DNA of 64,000 nucleotides, taken from the NCBI RefSeq assembly GCF_014635345.1, contig NZ_BMCU01000001.1, forward strand, positions 1,364,001 through 1,428,000, given 5' to 3'. A model generated the notes under the pieces. That model did no database searches. It was not told where the DNA came from and worked only from the letters and a program-made list of their open reading frames with translations. Source of the stretch: Rhodococcoides trifolii (GTDB lineage Bacteria > Actinomycetota > Actinomycetes > Mycobacteriales > Mycobacteriaceae). Below, one piece after another: positions 44,142-53,188 of this stretch. Positions within the stretch are counted from its first letter, which is position 1; each line of letters starts with the position of its first letter. A program made the translations under genes and the position numbers.

Positions 44142-45559
44142 CCACGACGTTCGTCCACGGCGGTACCGTGGTCTCGCCCACCGGATCGCAGCCGCTCGAC
44201 GTCCTGATCGACGACGAGACCATTGTCGCTGTGCTGCAACCGGGTTCGACCACTCTCGGCGTCGACCTCGCTGCCACGTCCGACGTGGTGATCGACGCGA
44301 CGGGCAAGTACGTGATCCCCGGAGGGGTCGACGGTCACACCCACATGGAGATGCCCTTCGGCGGCACCTTCGCATCCGACACCTTCGAAACCGGTACCCG
44401 CGCCGCGGCATGGGGCGGTACCACCACGATCGTCGACTTCGCCATTCAGACACCCGGCCAACGAGTTCAGGACACGCTGGCGCAGTGGCACGAGAAGGCC
44501 GCTGGCCAGTGCGCGATCGACTACGGCTTCCACCAGATCATCGGAGACGTCACCGACGATTCGCTGAAAGCCATGAGCGAGTTGGTATCCGAGGGCGTCA
44601 CCAGTTTCAAGCTGTTCATGGCCTATCCGGGTGTGTTCTACTCCGACGACGGCAAGATCCTGCGCGCCATGCAATCTGCTGCCGAAACCGGTGCGTTGCT
44701 GATGATGCACGCCGAGAACGGCATCGCCATCGACGTTCTGGTCGCGCAGTCGGTCGCCCGCGGTGACACTGCTCCCTACTTCCACGGCACCTCGCGGCCG
44801 TGGCAGATGGAGGAGGAGGCGACGCACCGGGCAATCATGCTGGCGAACGTGACCGGTGCGCCGTTGTACGTGGTGCACGTGTCGGCGAAGCAAGCACTCG
44901 AGCAGATCGCGCAGGCACGGGGACGCGGCCAGAACGTCTTTGCCGAAACCTGTCCGCAGTACCTGTACCTCTCGCTCGAAGAGCAGCTCGGCGCACCGGG
45001 ATTCGAGGGCGCCAAATGGGTGTGCTCGACTCCCTTGCGCTCTCGCGAGGAAGGTCATCAGGACGAACTGTGGCGCTACCTGCGCACCGGGGACGTCACG
45101 ACCGTCAGCACCGACCACTGCCCGTTCTGCATGAAGGATCAGAAGGAGATGGGGATCGGTGACTTCTCCAAGATTCCCAACGGCATCGGATCCGTCGAGC
45201 ACAGAATGGATTTGATGTTTCAAGGCGTCAAGAACGGCCTGATCTCGTTGGAGAAGTGGGTCGAGGTGTGCTGCACGACGCCCGCACGGATGTTCGGAAT
45301 GTACCCGCGCAAGGGCATCGTCGCGCCGGGCGCCGACGCGGACATCGTGATCTACGACCCGAACGGACACACCAGCATCGGTGTCAACAAGACCCACCAC
45401 ATGAACATGGACTACTCCGCGTACGAAGGGTTCGAGATCGACGGCCACGTCGACACCGTTCTCTCGCGTGGCAGCATCGTCGTCGACAAGGAGCAGTACG
45501 TGGGCCGGGCCGGGCACGGGTCGTTCGTCAAGCGCGAACTCTCGCAGAATCTGATCTGA
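44138..45559 (+). CDS. dihydropyrimidinase (D-hydantoinase family)
   Basis: 473 residues of the cyclic amidohydrolase family. Metal ligands lie in GGVDGHTHMEMPFGG, the carboxylated Lys158 in SFKLFMAYPG, then HAEN, VVHVSAKQAL and STDHCPFCM. It opens the ring of 5,6-dihydrouracil/dihydrothymine to N-carbamoyl-beta-amino acids. It overlaps the ureidopropionase gene by four bases, giving both hydrolytic steps of the reductive pathway in a coupled pair. Confidence 0.93.
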   Translation: MTTTFVHGGTVVSPTGSQPLDVLIDDETIVAVLQPGSTTLGVDLAATSDVVIDATGKYVIPGGVDGHTHMEMPFGGTFASDTFETGTRAAAWGGTTTIVDFAIQTPGQRVQDTLAQWHEKAAGQCAIDYGFHQIIGDVTDDSLKAMSELVSEGVTSFKLFMAYPGVFYSDDGKILRAMQSAAETGALLMMHAENGIAIDVLVAQSVARGDTAPYFHGTSRPWQMEEEATHRAIMLANVTGAPLYVVHVSAKQALEQIAQARGRGQNVFAETCPQYLYLSLEEQLGAPGFEGAKWVCSTPLRSREEGHQDELWRYLRTGDVTTVSTDHCPFCMKDQKEMGIGDFSKIPNGIGSVEHRMDLMFQGVKNGLISLEKWVEVCCTTPARMFGMYPRKGIVAPGADADIVIYDPNGHTSIGVNKTHHMNMDYSAYEGFEIDGHVDTVLSRGSIVVDKEQYVGRAGHGSFVKRELSQNLI

Positions 45560-45562
45560 TCG

Positions 45563-46591
45563 ATGGACATCGGAGTGGTGCTGCAATGCACCCCACCCAG
45601 TTCGCGCGTCGTGGAGCTCGCGAGAATTGCGGAGACGCATGGTTTTTCGCACGTGTGGACCTTCGACTCGCACCTGCTGTGGCAGGAGCCGTACGTCATT
45701 TACAGTCAAATCCTGGCGTCGACGCGCAAGGTCGTCGTCGGCCCCATGGTGACCAACCCGTCGACGCGAGACGTCACCGTCACCGCGTCGACGTTCGCGA
45801 CCCTCAACGAGATGTACGGCAATCGCACGGTGTGCGGCATCGGCCGCGGCGACTCGGCGGTCCGCACGCTCGGCGGAAAGCCCACCACCATTGCGCGGCT
45901 GAAGGATTCGATCGAAATCATTCGTGAGCTCGGCAACGGACGCAGCGCGCAGATCGGGGAGACCACCGTTCGTTTCCCGTGGGCCGCGAAGTCCGAGCTC
46001 GAGGTGTGGGTAGCGGGATACGGTCCCCGCGCGCTGGAACTGACCGGTCAGGTGGCCGATGGCTTCATCCTGCAACTGGCCGATCCCGACATCACCGCGT
46101 GGACCATCGCGACGGTGCGCGCCGGGGCGGAGGCGGCGGGCCGCGACCCGGACGAGATCACCATCTGCGTCGCGGCACCGGCGTACATCACCGACGGGTC
46201 GGCGGAGGCGCTCGACCACGCCCGCGACCAGTGTCGGTGGTTCGGCGGGATGGTGGGCAACCACGTCGCTGACATCGTCACCAAATACGGTGCAGACGCT
46301 CAGGTTCCGAAGGCGTTGACCGATTACATCGCCGGCCGCGAAGGGTACGACTACAACCAGCACGGGCGCGCCGGCAACACTCACGCGGATTTCGTTCCCG
46401 ACGAGATCATCGACCGCTTCTGCCTGCTCGGATCTCCTGCCGAGCACGTGCAACGATTGAAGGAACTCGAGAAGCTGGGCGTCGACCAGTTTGCTGTCTA
46501 CCTGCAACATGACAACAAGACCGCCACACTCGACGCGTACGGCGAATCCGTTTTGCCCGAGCTGATCACGCCAGTGACGGCTACGCAGTGA
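45563..46591 (+). CDS. LLM-class F420-type oxidoreductase of the pyrimidine locus (TIGR03842-like)
   Basis: 342 residues of the luciferase-like TIM-barrel family, F420-dependent subgroup: IGVVLQCTPPSSRVVELARIAETHGFSHVWTFD, VVGPMVTNPSTRDVTVTASTFATLNEMYG and CGIGRGDSAVRTLGGKP. It starts three bases after the dihydropyrimidinase stop. No dihydropyrimidine dehydrogenase is encoded in the cluster, so this enzyme may catalyse the first redox step or an oxygenase-type ring reaction. That role is inference; cofactor F420 versus FMN is not fixed by sequence alone. Confidence 0.8.
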   Translation: MDIGVVLQCTPPSSRVVELARIAETHGFSHVWTFDSHLLWQEPYVIYSQILASTRKVVVGPMVTNPSTRDVTVTASTFATLNEMYGNRTVCGIGRGDSAVRTLGGKPTTIARLKDSIEIIRELGNGRSAQIGETTVRFPWAAKSELEVWVAGYGPRALELTGQVADGFILQLADPDITAWTIATVRAGAEAAGRDPDEITICVAAPAYITDGSAEALDHARDQCRWFGGMVGNHVADIVTKYGADAQVPKALTDYIAGREGYDYNQHGRAGNTHADFVPDEIIDRFCLLGSPAEHVQRLKELEKLGVDQFAVYLQHDNKTATLDAYGESVLPELITPVTATQ

Positions 46592-46649
46592 CACTGCGGG
46601 AAGGCCGGAGGCCGGTCGGGACACTGCGGGAAGGCCGGAGGCCGGTCGG
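46591..46649. repeat. two 30-base tandem copies of the GC-rich repeat
   Basis: The unit ACACTGCGGGAAGGCCGGAG followed by GCCGGTCGG occurs at 46591-46619 and 46621-46649, with a period of exactly 30. It fills the whole gap between the LLM stop and the permease ATG. Its complement reads ACCGGCCTCCGGCCTTCCCGCAG, the same family as the repeats at 25831 and 33682 but in the opposite orientation. Confidence 0.85.
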
Positions 46650-47582
46650 ATGACAACGGTCTTGGATGCGGCATCTGTGGTGGAGCCGAGTGCGCCGGCC
46701 CCGACGACCGATCGGTACAGGCGCCCGATCATGGCCGTCATTGCCATCGCGTTGATCCTGGTCGTGTGGGAACTGGTCAAGGTTCTGGTCCCTGCCAACG
46801 GTGTGTCGATCGGCAGCACCCGCGTGCTCCCGCGAACCGATGACGGTGCCCTCCCGCATGTCTGGTCGGTGATCTCCGTTCTGGGTCAGCCCGAGGTCAG
46901 TGTGGCCGGATCTCGAAGCGTGGGTGCAGCATTGCTGTCGACCGGACTGTTCAGCTTCGGGTTGGCGATCCTCGGCTTCGTGCTCGGTGGCGTCGTGGGA
47001 CTGCTGTTGGCGGTGGTGATGCAACGGTTCGGCTTGGTCGAGCGGGCAGTCCTGCCGTACGTCGTTCTGTCGCAGACGGTTCCGCTGATCGCGTTGGCGC
47101 CGTTGATCGTCGGATGGGGTGGCAAGATCGCGATCGGTGGTCAGCCGTGGCAGCCGTGGATGAGCATCGCCGTCATCGCGTCGTACCTCGCGTTCTTCCC
47201 GGTGGCCATCGGAATGCTGCGCGGGTTGCGGGCACCGTCCACGGCATCGGTCGAGCTCATGCATTGCTACTCGGCAGGGTGGTGGCCGACGCTTCTGAAG
47301 GTGCGGCTCCCGGCCTCGGTTCCGCACCTCGTCCCGGCGCTCCGACTCGCCGCGGCATCGTCGGTGATCGGCGCCATCGTGGCCGAAATATCCACCGGCA
47401 CAGCGGGAGGTATCGGGCGTCAGATCATCGTTTTCTCTCAGCAGGCCACCGGAGACTCGTCCCGCCTCTACGCCGCGGTGCTTGCGGCGGCGCTGCTCGG
47501 AGTGGTGGTCACCGCACTCGTCGGACTTCTCGAACGTCTCCTCGGCCGGTACGCCGGCCGCCGTACGACAGGACAACAATGA
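46650..47582 (+). CDS. ABC transporter permease (pyrimidine-locus importer, first permease)
   Basis: 310 residues, about six or seven membrane helices. The loop GMLRGLRAPSTASVELMHCYSAGWWPTLLKVRLPASVPHLVPALRLA is the EAA motif of NitT/TauT-type permeases. It is followed, with ATGA overlaps, by an ATPase and a second permease, and then by a binding lipoprotein. The import substrate is probably a pyrimidine, hydantoin or ureido compound, judged from the neighbours. The N-terminal ~28 residues before the first helix are longer than usual. Confidence 0.87.
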   Translation: MTTVLDAASVVEPSAPAPTTDRYRRPIMAVIAIALILVVWELVKVLVPANGVSIGSTRVLPRTDDGALPHVWSVISVLGQPEVSVAGSRSVGAALLSTGLFSFGLAILGFVLGGVVGLLLAVVMQRFGLVERAVLPYVVLSQTVPLIALAPLIVGWGGKIAIGGQPWQPWMSIAVIASYLAFFPVAIGMLRGLRAPSTASVELMHCYSAGWWPTLLKVRLPASVPHLVPALRLAAASSVIGAIVAEISTGTAGGIGRQIIVFSQQATGDSSRLYAAVLAAALLGVVVTALVGLLERLLGRYAGRRTTGQQ

Positions 47583-48370
47583 CGAATGCCATCGAAATAT
47601 CCGGTGTCGGGAAGGTGTTCCAGCGCGCAGGGGTCACAGCGCTCGAAGACGTCTCCTTGACCGTGGGGGCAGGGGAATTCGTCTCACTGATCGGACCGTC
47701 CGGGTGCGGTAAGTCCACGCTGCTGCGCATCATCGCGGACCTCGACCAGGCGTCGACGGGAACGGTTGCCGTACTGGGCAAGACGCCCCGACAGGCCCGT
47801 CTGGATCAGGACTACGGCATCGCGTTCCAGCAGGCCGGACTTCTGGACTGGCGCACGGTTCGCGCCAATGTCGAGCTGCCGCTGGAGCTGCACAAGATGC
47901 CGACGAAGGAGCGACGCGCACGCAGTGCCGAGCTGCTCGAGATGGTCGGCTTGACGGATTTCGCGACGCGCTACCCGACCGAACTGTCGGGCGGAATGCA
48001 GCAGCGCGTGGCCATCGCTCGTGCGCTGGCGCGGACGCCGTCGCTGCTGCTGATGGACGAACCGTTCGGCGCGCTCGACGAAATGACCCGCGAGCGAATG
48101 CAATCCGAGCTGCTCCGAATTGCGGGTGAGACCGGCGCCGCTGTGGTGTTCGTGACGCACTCGATCCCCGAAGCGGTGTTCCTCTCCGATCGGGTGGTCG
48201 TGATGTCGCCTCGCCCCGGCCGGATCACGACGGTCGTGCCGATCACCGGCGTGCGCGGCGCCGAGGGTGACGTACGAGAAAGCTCTTCGTTCTTCGCCTC
48301 GATCACAGCAGTGCGCGAGGCGTTGCACGGTCGCACGAGCGCCGGCGTCAGTGGAGTCGACGTTCGATGA
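47579..48370 (+). CDS. ABC transporter ATP-binding protein (pyrimidine-locus importer)
   Basis: 263 residues. Walker A GPSGCGKST, signature ELSGGMQQRVAIARAL and Walker B LLLMDEPFGALDEM mark a SsuB/TauB-type ATPase. Q-loop in DYGIAFQQAGLLDWRTV. It overlaps both flanking permease genes by four bases (ATGA), so a heteromeric importer with two different permeases is likely. Confidence 0.9.
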   Translation: MTNAIEISGVGKVFQRAGVTALEDVSLTVGAGEFVSLIGPSGCGKSTLLRIIADLDQASTGTVAVLGKTPRQARLDQDYGIAFQQAGLLDWRTVRANVELPLELHKMPTKERRARSAELLEMVGLTDFATRYPTELSGGMQQRVAIARALARTPSLLLMDEPFGALDEMTRERMQSELLRIAGETGAAVVFVTHSIPEAVFLSDRVVVMSPRPGRITTVVPITGVRGAEGDVRESSSFFASITAVREALHGRTSAGVSGVDVR

Positions 48371-49128
48371 GAACGATTGCCCCGCCGATCGTGTTCGGTG
48401 TCGTCGTGCTCGTGCTGTGGCAGGTGCTGACCGCCGTGGCCGGGATCCCGTCGTTCCTGCTACCGGCCCCGAGCGCCATCGCGCAGCAGTTCGGCAACAA
48501 CATCAGCGGGATCGTGCAAGCATCGACGGCCACCGGTAAGAACGCGTTGATCGGGCTTCTCGCCGGTGCCGTCCTCGGGGTGCTCGCCGCCATCCTCGCG
48601 ACCCGCACCCGCATCGTCGACGAGTTGCTCTCACCCGTCGCCGCTGCGGCAGCGGCCATTCCGATCGTGGCGCTCGCTCCGCTGTTCAACTCGATGTACT
48701 CCTCCACGACCGACCTTCCCCGCCGCTTGGTGGTCACCGTCGTGGTGTTCTTCCCGGTGTTCGTCAGCGCATCCAAGGGTTTGCGGCAGTCACCGCAGGT
48801 CCACCTCGATCTCATGACGTCCTACGCTGCGAGCAACTGGGCAACCACGCGCGCGGTCCGCATTCCGGCTGCACTTCCGTTCCTGTTCACAGGGTTGCGT
48901 GTGGCAGCGCCCGGTGCGGTGATCGCTGCCATCATCGCCGAGTACTTCGGGGGACTGCAGAACGGCCTCGGCTCCCGCATCACCTCCGCCGCATCCAATA
49001 CCGCTTATCCGAGAGCGTGGTCCTACGTTGTCGGGGCCATGATCGTCGGCCTGCTGTTCTTCGTCGTCGTCCTGCTCGTCGAGCAGGCGTCGAAGAGGCC
49101 TCGACCTTCCCTACTGTCCGCACACTGA
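48367..49128 (+). CDS. ABC transporter permease (pyrimidine-locus importer, second permease)
   Basis: 253 residues, about six membrane helices, with the EAA-type loop KGLRQSPQVHLDLMTSYAASNWATTRAVRIPAALPFLFTGLRVAAPGA. It resembles RutG-independent, SsuC-like permeases. The ATG overlaps the ATPase stop. The binding-protein gene follows after 12 bases. Confidence 0.9.
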   Translation: MRTIAPPIVFGVVVLVLWQVLTAVAGIPSFLLPAPSAIAQQFGNNISGIVQASTATGKNALIGLLAGAVLGVLAAILATRTRIVDELLSPVAAAAAAIPIVALAPLFNSMYSSTTDLPRRLVVTVVVFFPVFVSASKGLRQSPQVHLDLMTSYAASNWATTRAVRIPAALPFLFTGLRVAAPGAVIAAIIAEYFGGLQNGLGSRITSAASNTAYPRAWSYVVGAMIVGLLFFVVVLLVEQASKRPRPSLLSAH

Positions 49129-49140
49129 TCAGGAGATTCG

Positions 49141-50292
49141 ATGACAACTCGTTGGAAGCGTTTGGGCATGGCTGCGGCCAGTGTCGCCCTGATTGCCACT
49201 ACTCTGACCGCCTGCAGCACAACCGAATCCGGGTCGACGACGTCGTCCGCGAGTGCCGACGGACTGACACCGGTCAAGCTGCAACTGCAGTGGTTCAAGC
49301 AGGGTCAGTTCGCGGGCTATCTGGCCGCCGTCGACCAGGGCTTCTATCGTGACCAGGGTCTGGACGTCCAAATCGTCGACGGTGGCACCGACATCGTGCC
49401 GCAGACGGTCCTGGCTCAGGGACAGGCCGACTACGCCATCGCGTGGGTGCCGAAGGCGCTCGCGTCACGCGAAGCCGGTGCAGGCATCACCGACGTCGCA
49501 CAGGTGTTCCAGAAGTCGGGATCGCGGCAGGTGTCGTTCAAGAACGCGAACATCAACTCACCGGCCGACTTCCGCGGCAAGACCGTCGGAAACTGGGGAT
49601 ACGGGAACGAGTTCGAGCTGTTCGCCGGCATGACGAAGGCCGGGCTGAACCCGGCGTCGGACGTCACGCTCGTGCAGCAGCAGTTCGACATGAACGGGCT
49701 GCTGTCGGGCGATATCGCAGCGGCACAGGCGACCTCGTACAACGAATACGCGCAGCTGCTCGAGACGACGAACCCGGCGACCGGCCAGCTGTACACACCG
49801 GACGACTTCACCACCATCGACTGGAACTCCGACGGCGTCTCCATGCTGCAGGACGCCATCTGGGCCAACACCGAGAAGCTGAACGATCAGGCGTACAAGG
49901 ACCAGACAGTCAAATTCATCGCCGCGTCGCTGAAGGGGTGGGCATTCTGCCGGGACAACGTCGAGAAATGCCGTGACATCACCGTCGCGGCCGGATCGAC
50001 CCTCGGGGCGAGTCACCAGCTGTGGCAGGTCAACGAAGTCAACAAGCTGATCTGGCCTTCGCCGGAGGGTATCGGCATGATCGACGAAAGCAAGTGGAAC
50101 CAGACCGTCGAGATCGCCAAGAGTGCACGCAACGCGGAAGGTTCGACGGTTCTGACACAGGATCCCGACGCCGAGGCCTACACCAACGAATACGTCACGC
50201 AAGCCCTCGACATGCTGAAGACTGACGGAGTCGACGTGACCGGTGAGTCGTACACGCCGCAGGAAGTCACGCTGGAGGAAGGTGGCAAGTGA
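49141..50292 (+). CDS. ABC transporter substrate-binding lipoprotein (NMT1/THI5-like, pyrimidine locus)
   Basis: 383 residues. Lipobox LTAC at ~22-25, a short Ser/Thr linker, then VKLQLQWFKQGQFAGYLAAVDQGFY, the NMT1/SsuA-like binding-protein opening. Later motifs include VDGGTDIVPQTVLAQGQADYAIAW and FRGKTVGNWGYGNEFE. It would bind the imported pyrimidine-like or ureido compound at the outer face of the membrane. The stop overlaps the aminotransferase start (GTGA). Confidence 0.88.
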   Translation: MTTRWKRLGMAAASVALIATTLTACSTTESGSTTSSASADGLTPVKLQLQWFKQGQFAGYLAAVDQGFYRDQGLDVQIVDGGTDIVPQTVLAQGQADYAIAWVPKALASREAGAGITDVAQVFQKSGSRQVSFKNANINSPADFRGKTVGNWGYGNEFELFAGMTKAGLNPASDVTLVQQQFDMNGLLSGDIAAAQATSYNEYAQLLETTNPATGQLYTPDDFTTIDWNSDGVSMLQDAIWANTEKLNDQAYKDQTVKFIAASLKGWAFCRDNVEKCRDITVAAGSTLGASHQLWQVNEVNKLIWPSPEGIGMIDESKWNQTVEIAKSARNAEGSTVLTQDPDAEAYTNEYVTQALDMLKTDGVDVTGESYTPQEVTLEEGGK

Positions 50293-51596
50293 GCGAACAC
50301 GTTTTCTACTCCTGGTCGGCCCAGGCCGAACTGAACCCCATTACCGTTGCAGGAGCCTTGGGCTCGTGGTTCTGGGACGACACGGGGAAGCGCTATCTCG
50401 ACTTCTCCTCGCAGTTGGTGAACGTCAACATCGGGCACCAGCACCCGGACATCATCGCGGCCATCGTCGAACAGGCGCAGATCCTGACGACGATCTCCCC
50501 GACCGTCGCCAACGACAAGCGGAGCGAACTCGCGACGATGATCGCCGAACGAGCACCGGGTGATCTGAATCGGGTGTTCTTCACGACCGGTGGCGCCGAA
50601 GCCGTCGAGCACGCGGTCAGGTTGGCGCGTCAACACACCGGCCGCACCAAGATGCTTGCGGCGTACCGCTCGTACCACGGCGGCACGGGTGTGGCGATCG
50701 GGCTGACGGGTGAACCGAGACGGTGGGGGACCGAACCCACGAACGTCGACGTCGTCCGTTTCTTCGGCCCGTACCCGTACCGGTCACCCTGGGAGACAAC
50801 GTCTCCCGAGGAAGAGACGGCCGCCGCGCTGAAGCATCTCGAGATGGTGATCCAGCTCGAAGGCGCGCAGAACATCGCCGGGTTGATCCTGGAATCCGTG
50901 ATCGGCACCAACGGTGTTCTGATTCCTCCGCCGGGGTATCTCGCCGGTGTGCGGGAGTTGTGCACGAGGTACGGCATCGTCTACATCGCGGACGAGGTCA
51001 TGGTCGGATTCGGCCGCATCGGTGAGTGGTTCGCATGCCAGGCGTGGGACGTCGAGCCCGACCTGATCACGTTCGCCAAGGGCGTCAACTCCGGATACGT
51101 TCCGCTCGGCGGCGTGGTCATCTCGGAAAAGATTGCGCAGCAGTTCGATCACACGCCGTACCCCGGGGGCTTGACCTACTCGGGTCACGTACTGGGATGC
51201 GCGGCCGGTGTCGCCTCGATCAACGTCTTCGAGCGAGACGGCATTCTGAAGCACGTGCGATCCGTCGGCGAAGACGTTCTGGGAGCCGGTCTTTCGAAGC
51301 TGGGAGAGTCGCATCCCAGCGTCGGTGAAGTCCGCGGCAAGGGATTCTTCTGGGCCGTCGAACTGGTCAAGGATCCGCAGACGCGCGAGCCGCTGACCCC
51401 GTTCGCTGCGACCGGTGCGGACAACGCGGCCATGGCGGAGGTGACCAAGGCGGCGAAGAGTCGCGGCCTGTGGCCCTTCGTCGCCGGCAACCGGCTGCAG
51501 ATCGCGCCTCCGCTCACCACGAGCGAGGACGAGATCAGGCAGGGTCTCGAGATCCTCGACGAGGTCCTCGACGTCGCCGACTCCTTGATGCGCTGA
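50289..51596 (+). CDS. class III omega-aminotransferase (probable beta-alanine aminotransferase)
   Basis: 435 residues of PLP fold type I, class III. VFFTTGGAEAVEHAVRLAR, YRSYHGGTG, IADEVMVGFGRIGEW and the PLP Lys in ITFAKGVNSGYVPLGGV are clear. Placed after beta-ureidopropionase, it most likely converts beta-alanine (or 3-aminoisobutyrate) plus an oxoacid to malonate semialdehyde. It is the last gene of the operon, ending at a strong terminator. A malonate-semialdehyde dehydrogenase is not adjacent. Confidence 0.88.
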   Translation: MSEHVFYSWSAQAELNPITVAGALGSWFWDDTGKRYLDFSSQLVNVNIGHQHPDIIAAIVEQAQILTTISPTVANDKRSELATMIAERAPGDLNRVFFTTGGAEAVEHAVRLARQHTGRTKMLAAYRSYHGGTGVAIGLTGEPRRWGTEPTNVDVVRFFGPYPYRSPWETTSPEEETAAALKHLEMVIQLEGAQNIAGLILESVIGTNGVLIPPPGYLAGVRELCTRYGIVYIADEVMVGFGRIGEWFACQAWDVEPDLITFAKGVNSGYVPLGGVVISEKIAQQFDHTPYPGGLTYSGHVLGCAAGVASINVFERDGILKHVRSVGEDVLGAGLSKLGESHPSVGEVRGKGFFWAVELVKDPQTREPLTPFAATGADNAAMAEVTKAAKSRGLWPFVAGNRLQIAPPLTTSEDEIRQGLEILDEVLDVADSLMR

Positions 51597-51602
51597 CGCA
51601 CT

Positions 51603-51644
51603 CGGGTGTGAAAAAGAGTCCCCTGGCACTCTTTTTCACACCCG
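51603..51644. terminator. bidirectional hairpin terminator
   Basis: CGGGTGTGAAAAAGAGT (51603-51619) pairs perfectly with ACTCTTTTTCACACCCG (51628-51644) around an 8-base loop, a 17-base stem. The A- and T-runs make it usable in both directions, between the convergent aminotransferase and FAD oxidase genes. Confidence 0.9.
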
Positions 51645-51658
51645 GGTAGCGAAGCTGC

Positions 51659-53032
51659 CTACAGAACGGCACCCGGGTTCAGGATCCCCGCCGGATCGAG
51701 CGCGTGCTTGATCCGGCGGGTCAGGTCCATCACGTCCGGACCGACCTGATCGGGCAGCCATGCCTTCTTGAGTCGGCCCACGCCGTGTTCGCCGGTGATG
51801 GTGCCGCCCAGCGAGATTGCCAGCGTCATGATGTCGCCGAAAGCCTGATGCGCGCGTCGTTCCATGTCCGGGTCCTCGGGATCGAACACGATCAGCGGAT
51901 GCGTGTTGCCGTCGCCGGCGTGCGCGATCACCGCGACCACCACGTCTTGCGCCTTCGAGATCTCGGCGATGCCCTCGACCAGATCGGCCAACGTGGGCAA
52001 CGGGACTCCGACATCTTCGAGGAGCAGGCTGCCCGTCCGCTCGACCGCGGGGATGGCGAAGCGTCGGGCGGCGGCGAACGCCTCTCCTTCGTCCGGGTCG
52101 TCGGTGACGAAGACGTCGTCTGCTCCGCTGTCTCGACACGCCGCCGCGATGATCTCGATCTCCTCTGTGCGGTGGGCTCCGGGGGAGTCGGAACGAGCGA
52201 TCAACATGGCTTCGGCGTTCCGGTCGAGGCCCATCTTCATCGCGTCCTCGACGGCATGGATCGACGCCTTGTCCATGAATTCCAGCATCGCCGGGCGCAT
52301 GGTGCGGGTGATGGCAAGAATCGCGTCGGTGGCGCCGCGGAGAGACGCGAACGAGGCGACGACGGTGCTCGCCGGTGGTTGCGCAGGGATCAGCCGCAGC
52401 GTGATCTCGGTGATGATGCCCAGCACGCCCTCGCTTCCGACGAACAGTTTGGTGAGGGACAGCCCCGCCGAGTCCTTGAGGCGCGCTCCGCCGAGGTGCA
52501 TGGCGGTTCCGTCGGCCAGGACGACTTGCAGGCCGAGGATGTAGTCCGTCGTCACGCCGTACTTCACGCAGCACAGACCGCCCGCGTTGGTTGCCGCGTT
52601 GCCGCCGATCGAGCACATCTCGAACGACGACGGGTCCGGCGGGTACCAGAGGCCGTGCTCCGCGGCGGCCGCTTTGACTTCGACATTGAGTAGTCCGGGC
52701 TGAACGACGGCAGTGCGGGTCACGGGATCGACGGTGATCTCGCGCATCAGCTCCGTCGACAGGACGAGTCCTCCGTCGACCGCGGTGGCGCCGCCGGACA
52801 GGCCCGACCCGGCACCGCGCGGCACAACGGGAACCGAATGTTCTGTAGCCCAACGCATCACCGCTTGAATATCCTCGGTGCTGCGCGCTCGCACGACGGC
52901 GAGCGGCGTACCGGCGTCGGGATCGCGAGCCCAGTCCTGGCGGTACCCCGCCATGATGTCCGGATCGGTGACGACGTCGGACGAGACGAGCGTGTCGACG
53001 AGTGAATCGAGTGCGCTGATGCTGATGGTCAC
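51659..53032 (-). CDS. FAD-linked oxidase (GlcD-like glycolate/D-lactate dehydrogenase)
   Basis: 457 residues. The FAD-binding PCMH domain carries VVPRGAGSGLSGGATAV and SIGGNAATNAGGLCCVKYG, and the C-terminal oxidase domain ends with the metal-site VIAHAGDGNTHPLI and GEHGVGRLKKAWL motifs of the GlcD/LDHD family. It oxidises a 2-hydroxy acid (D-lactate, glycolate or related) and passes electrons to the membrane chain. The GTG at 53032 was chosen; an in-frame ATG at 53068 would add twelve residues. Single gene. Confidence 0.9.
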   Translation of the reverse strand: MTISISALDSLVDTLVSSDVVTDPDIMAGYRQDWARDPDAGTPLAVVRARSTEDIQAVMRWATEHSVPVVPRGAGSGLSGGATAVDGGLVLSTELMREITVDPVTRTAVVQPGLLNVEVKAAAAEHGLWYPPDPSSFEMCSIGGNAATNAGGLCCVKYGVTTDYILGLQVVLADGTAMHLGGARLKDSAGLSLTKLFVGSEGVLGIITEITLRLIPAQPPASTVVASFASLRGATDAILAITRTMRPAMLEFMDKASIHAVEDAMKMGLDRNAEAMLIARSDSPGAHRTEEIEIIAAACRDSGADDVFVTDDPDEGEAFAAARRFAIPAVERTGSLLLEDVGVPLPTLADLVEGIAEISKAQDVVVAVIAHAGDGNTHPLIVFDPEDPDMERRAHQAFGDIMTLAISLGGTITGEHGVGRLKKAWLPDQVGPDVMDLTRRIKHALDPAGILNPGAVL

Positions 53033-53188
53033 GCCTACGACGTTACTCGCGCGTATGACCTGAGCCACACAATTGCGGCTTTCACATACGTCACATCAGT
53101 CACTCTGTTATCAGATCGTATCGGTATAGCGACTCGGAAATGCAGGTCGCAGGGCTAGCGTCCCAAGGACGGTCGCTAGGAGGCACCC

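Noticed and set aside
44117..46819. Minus-strand 900-codon open frame across the pyrimidine genes
   Set aside because: It is antisense to three genes with clear catalytic motifs and its translation shows no domain.
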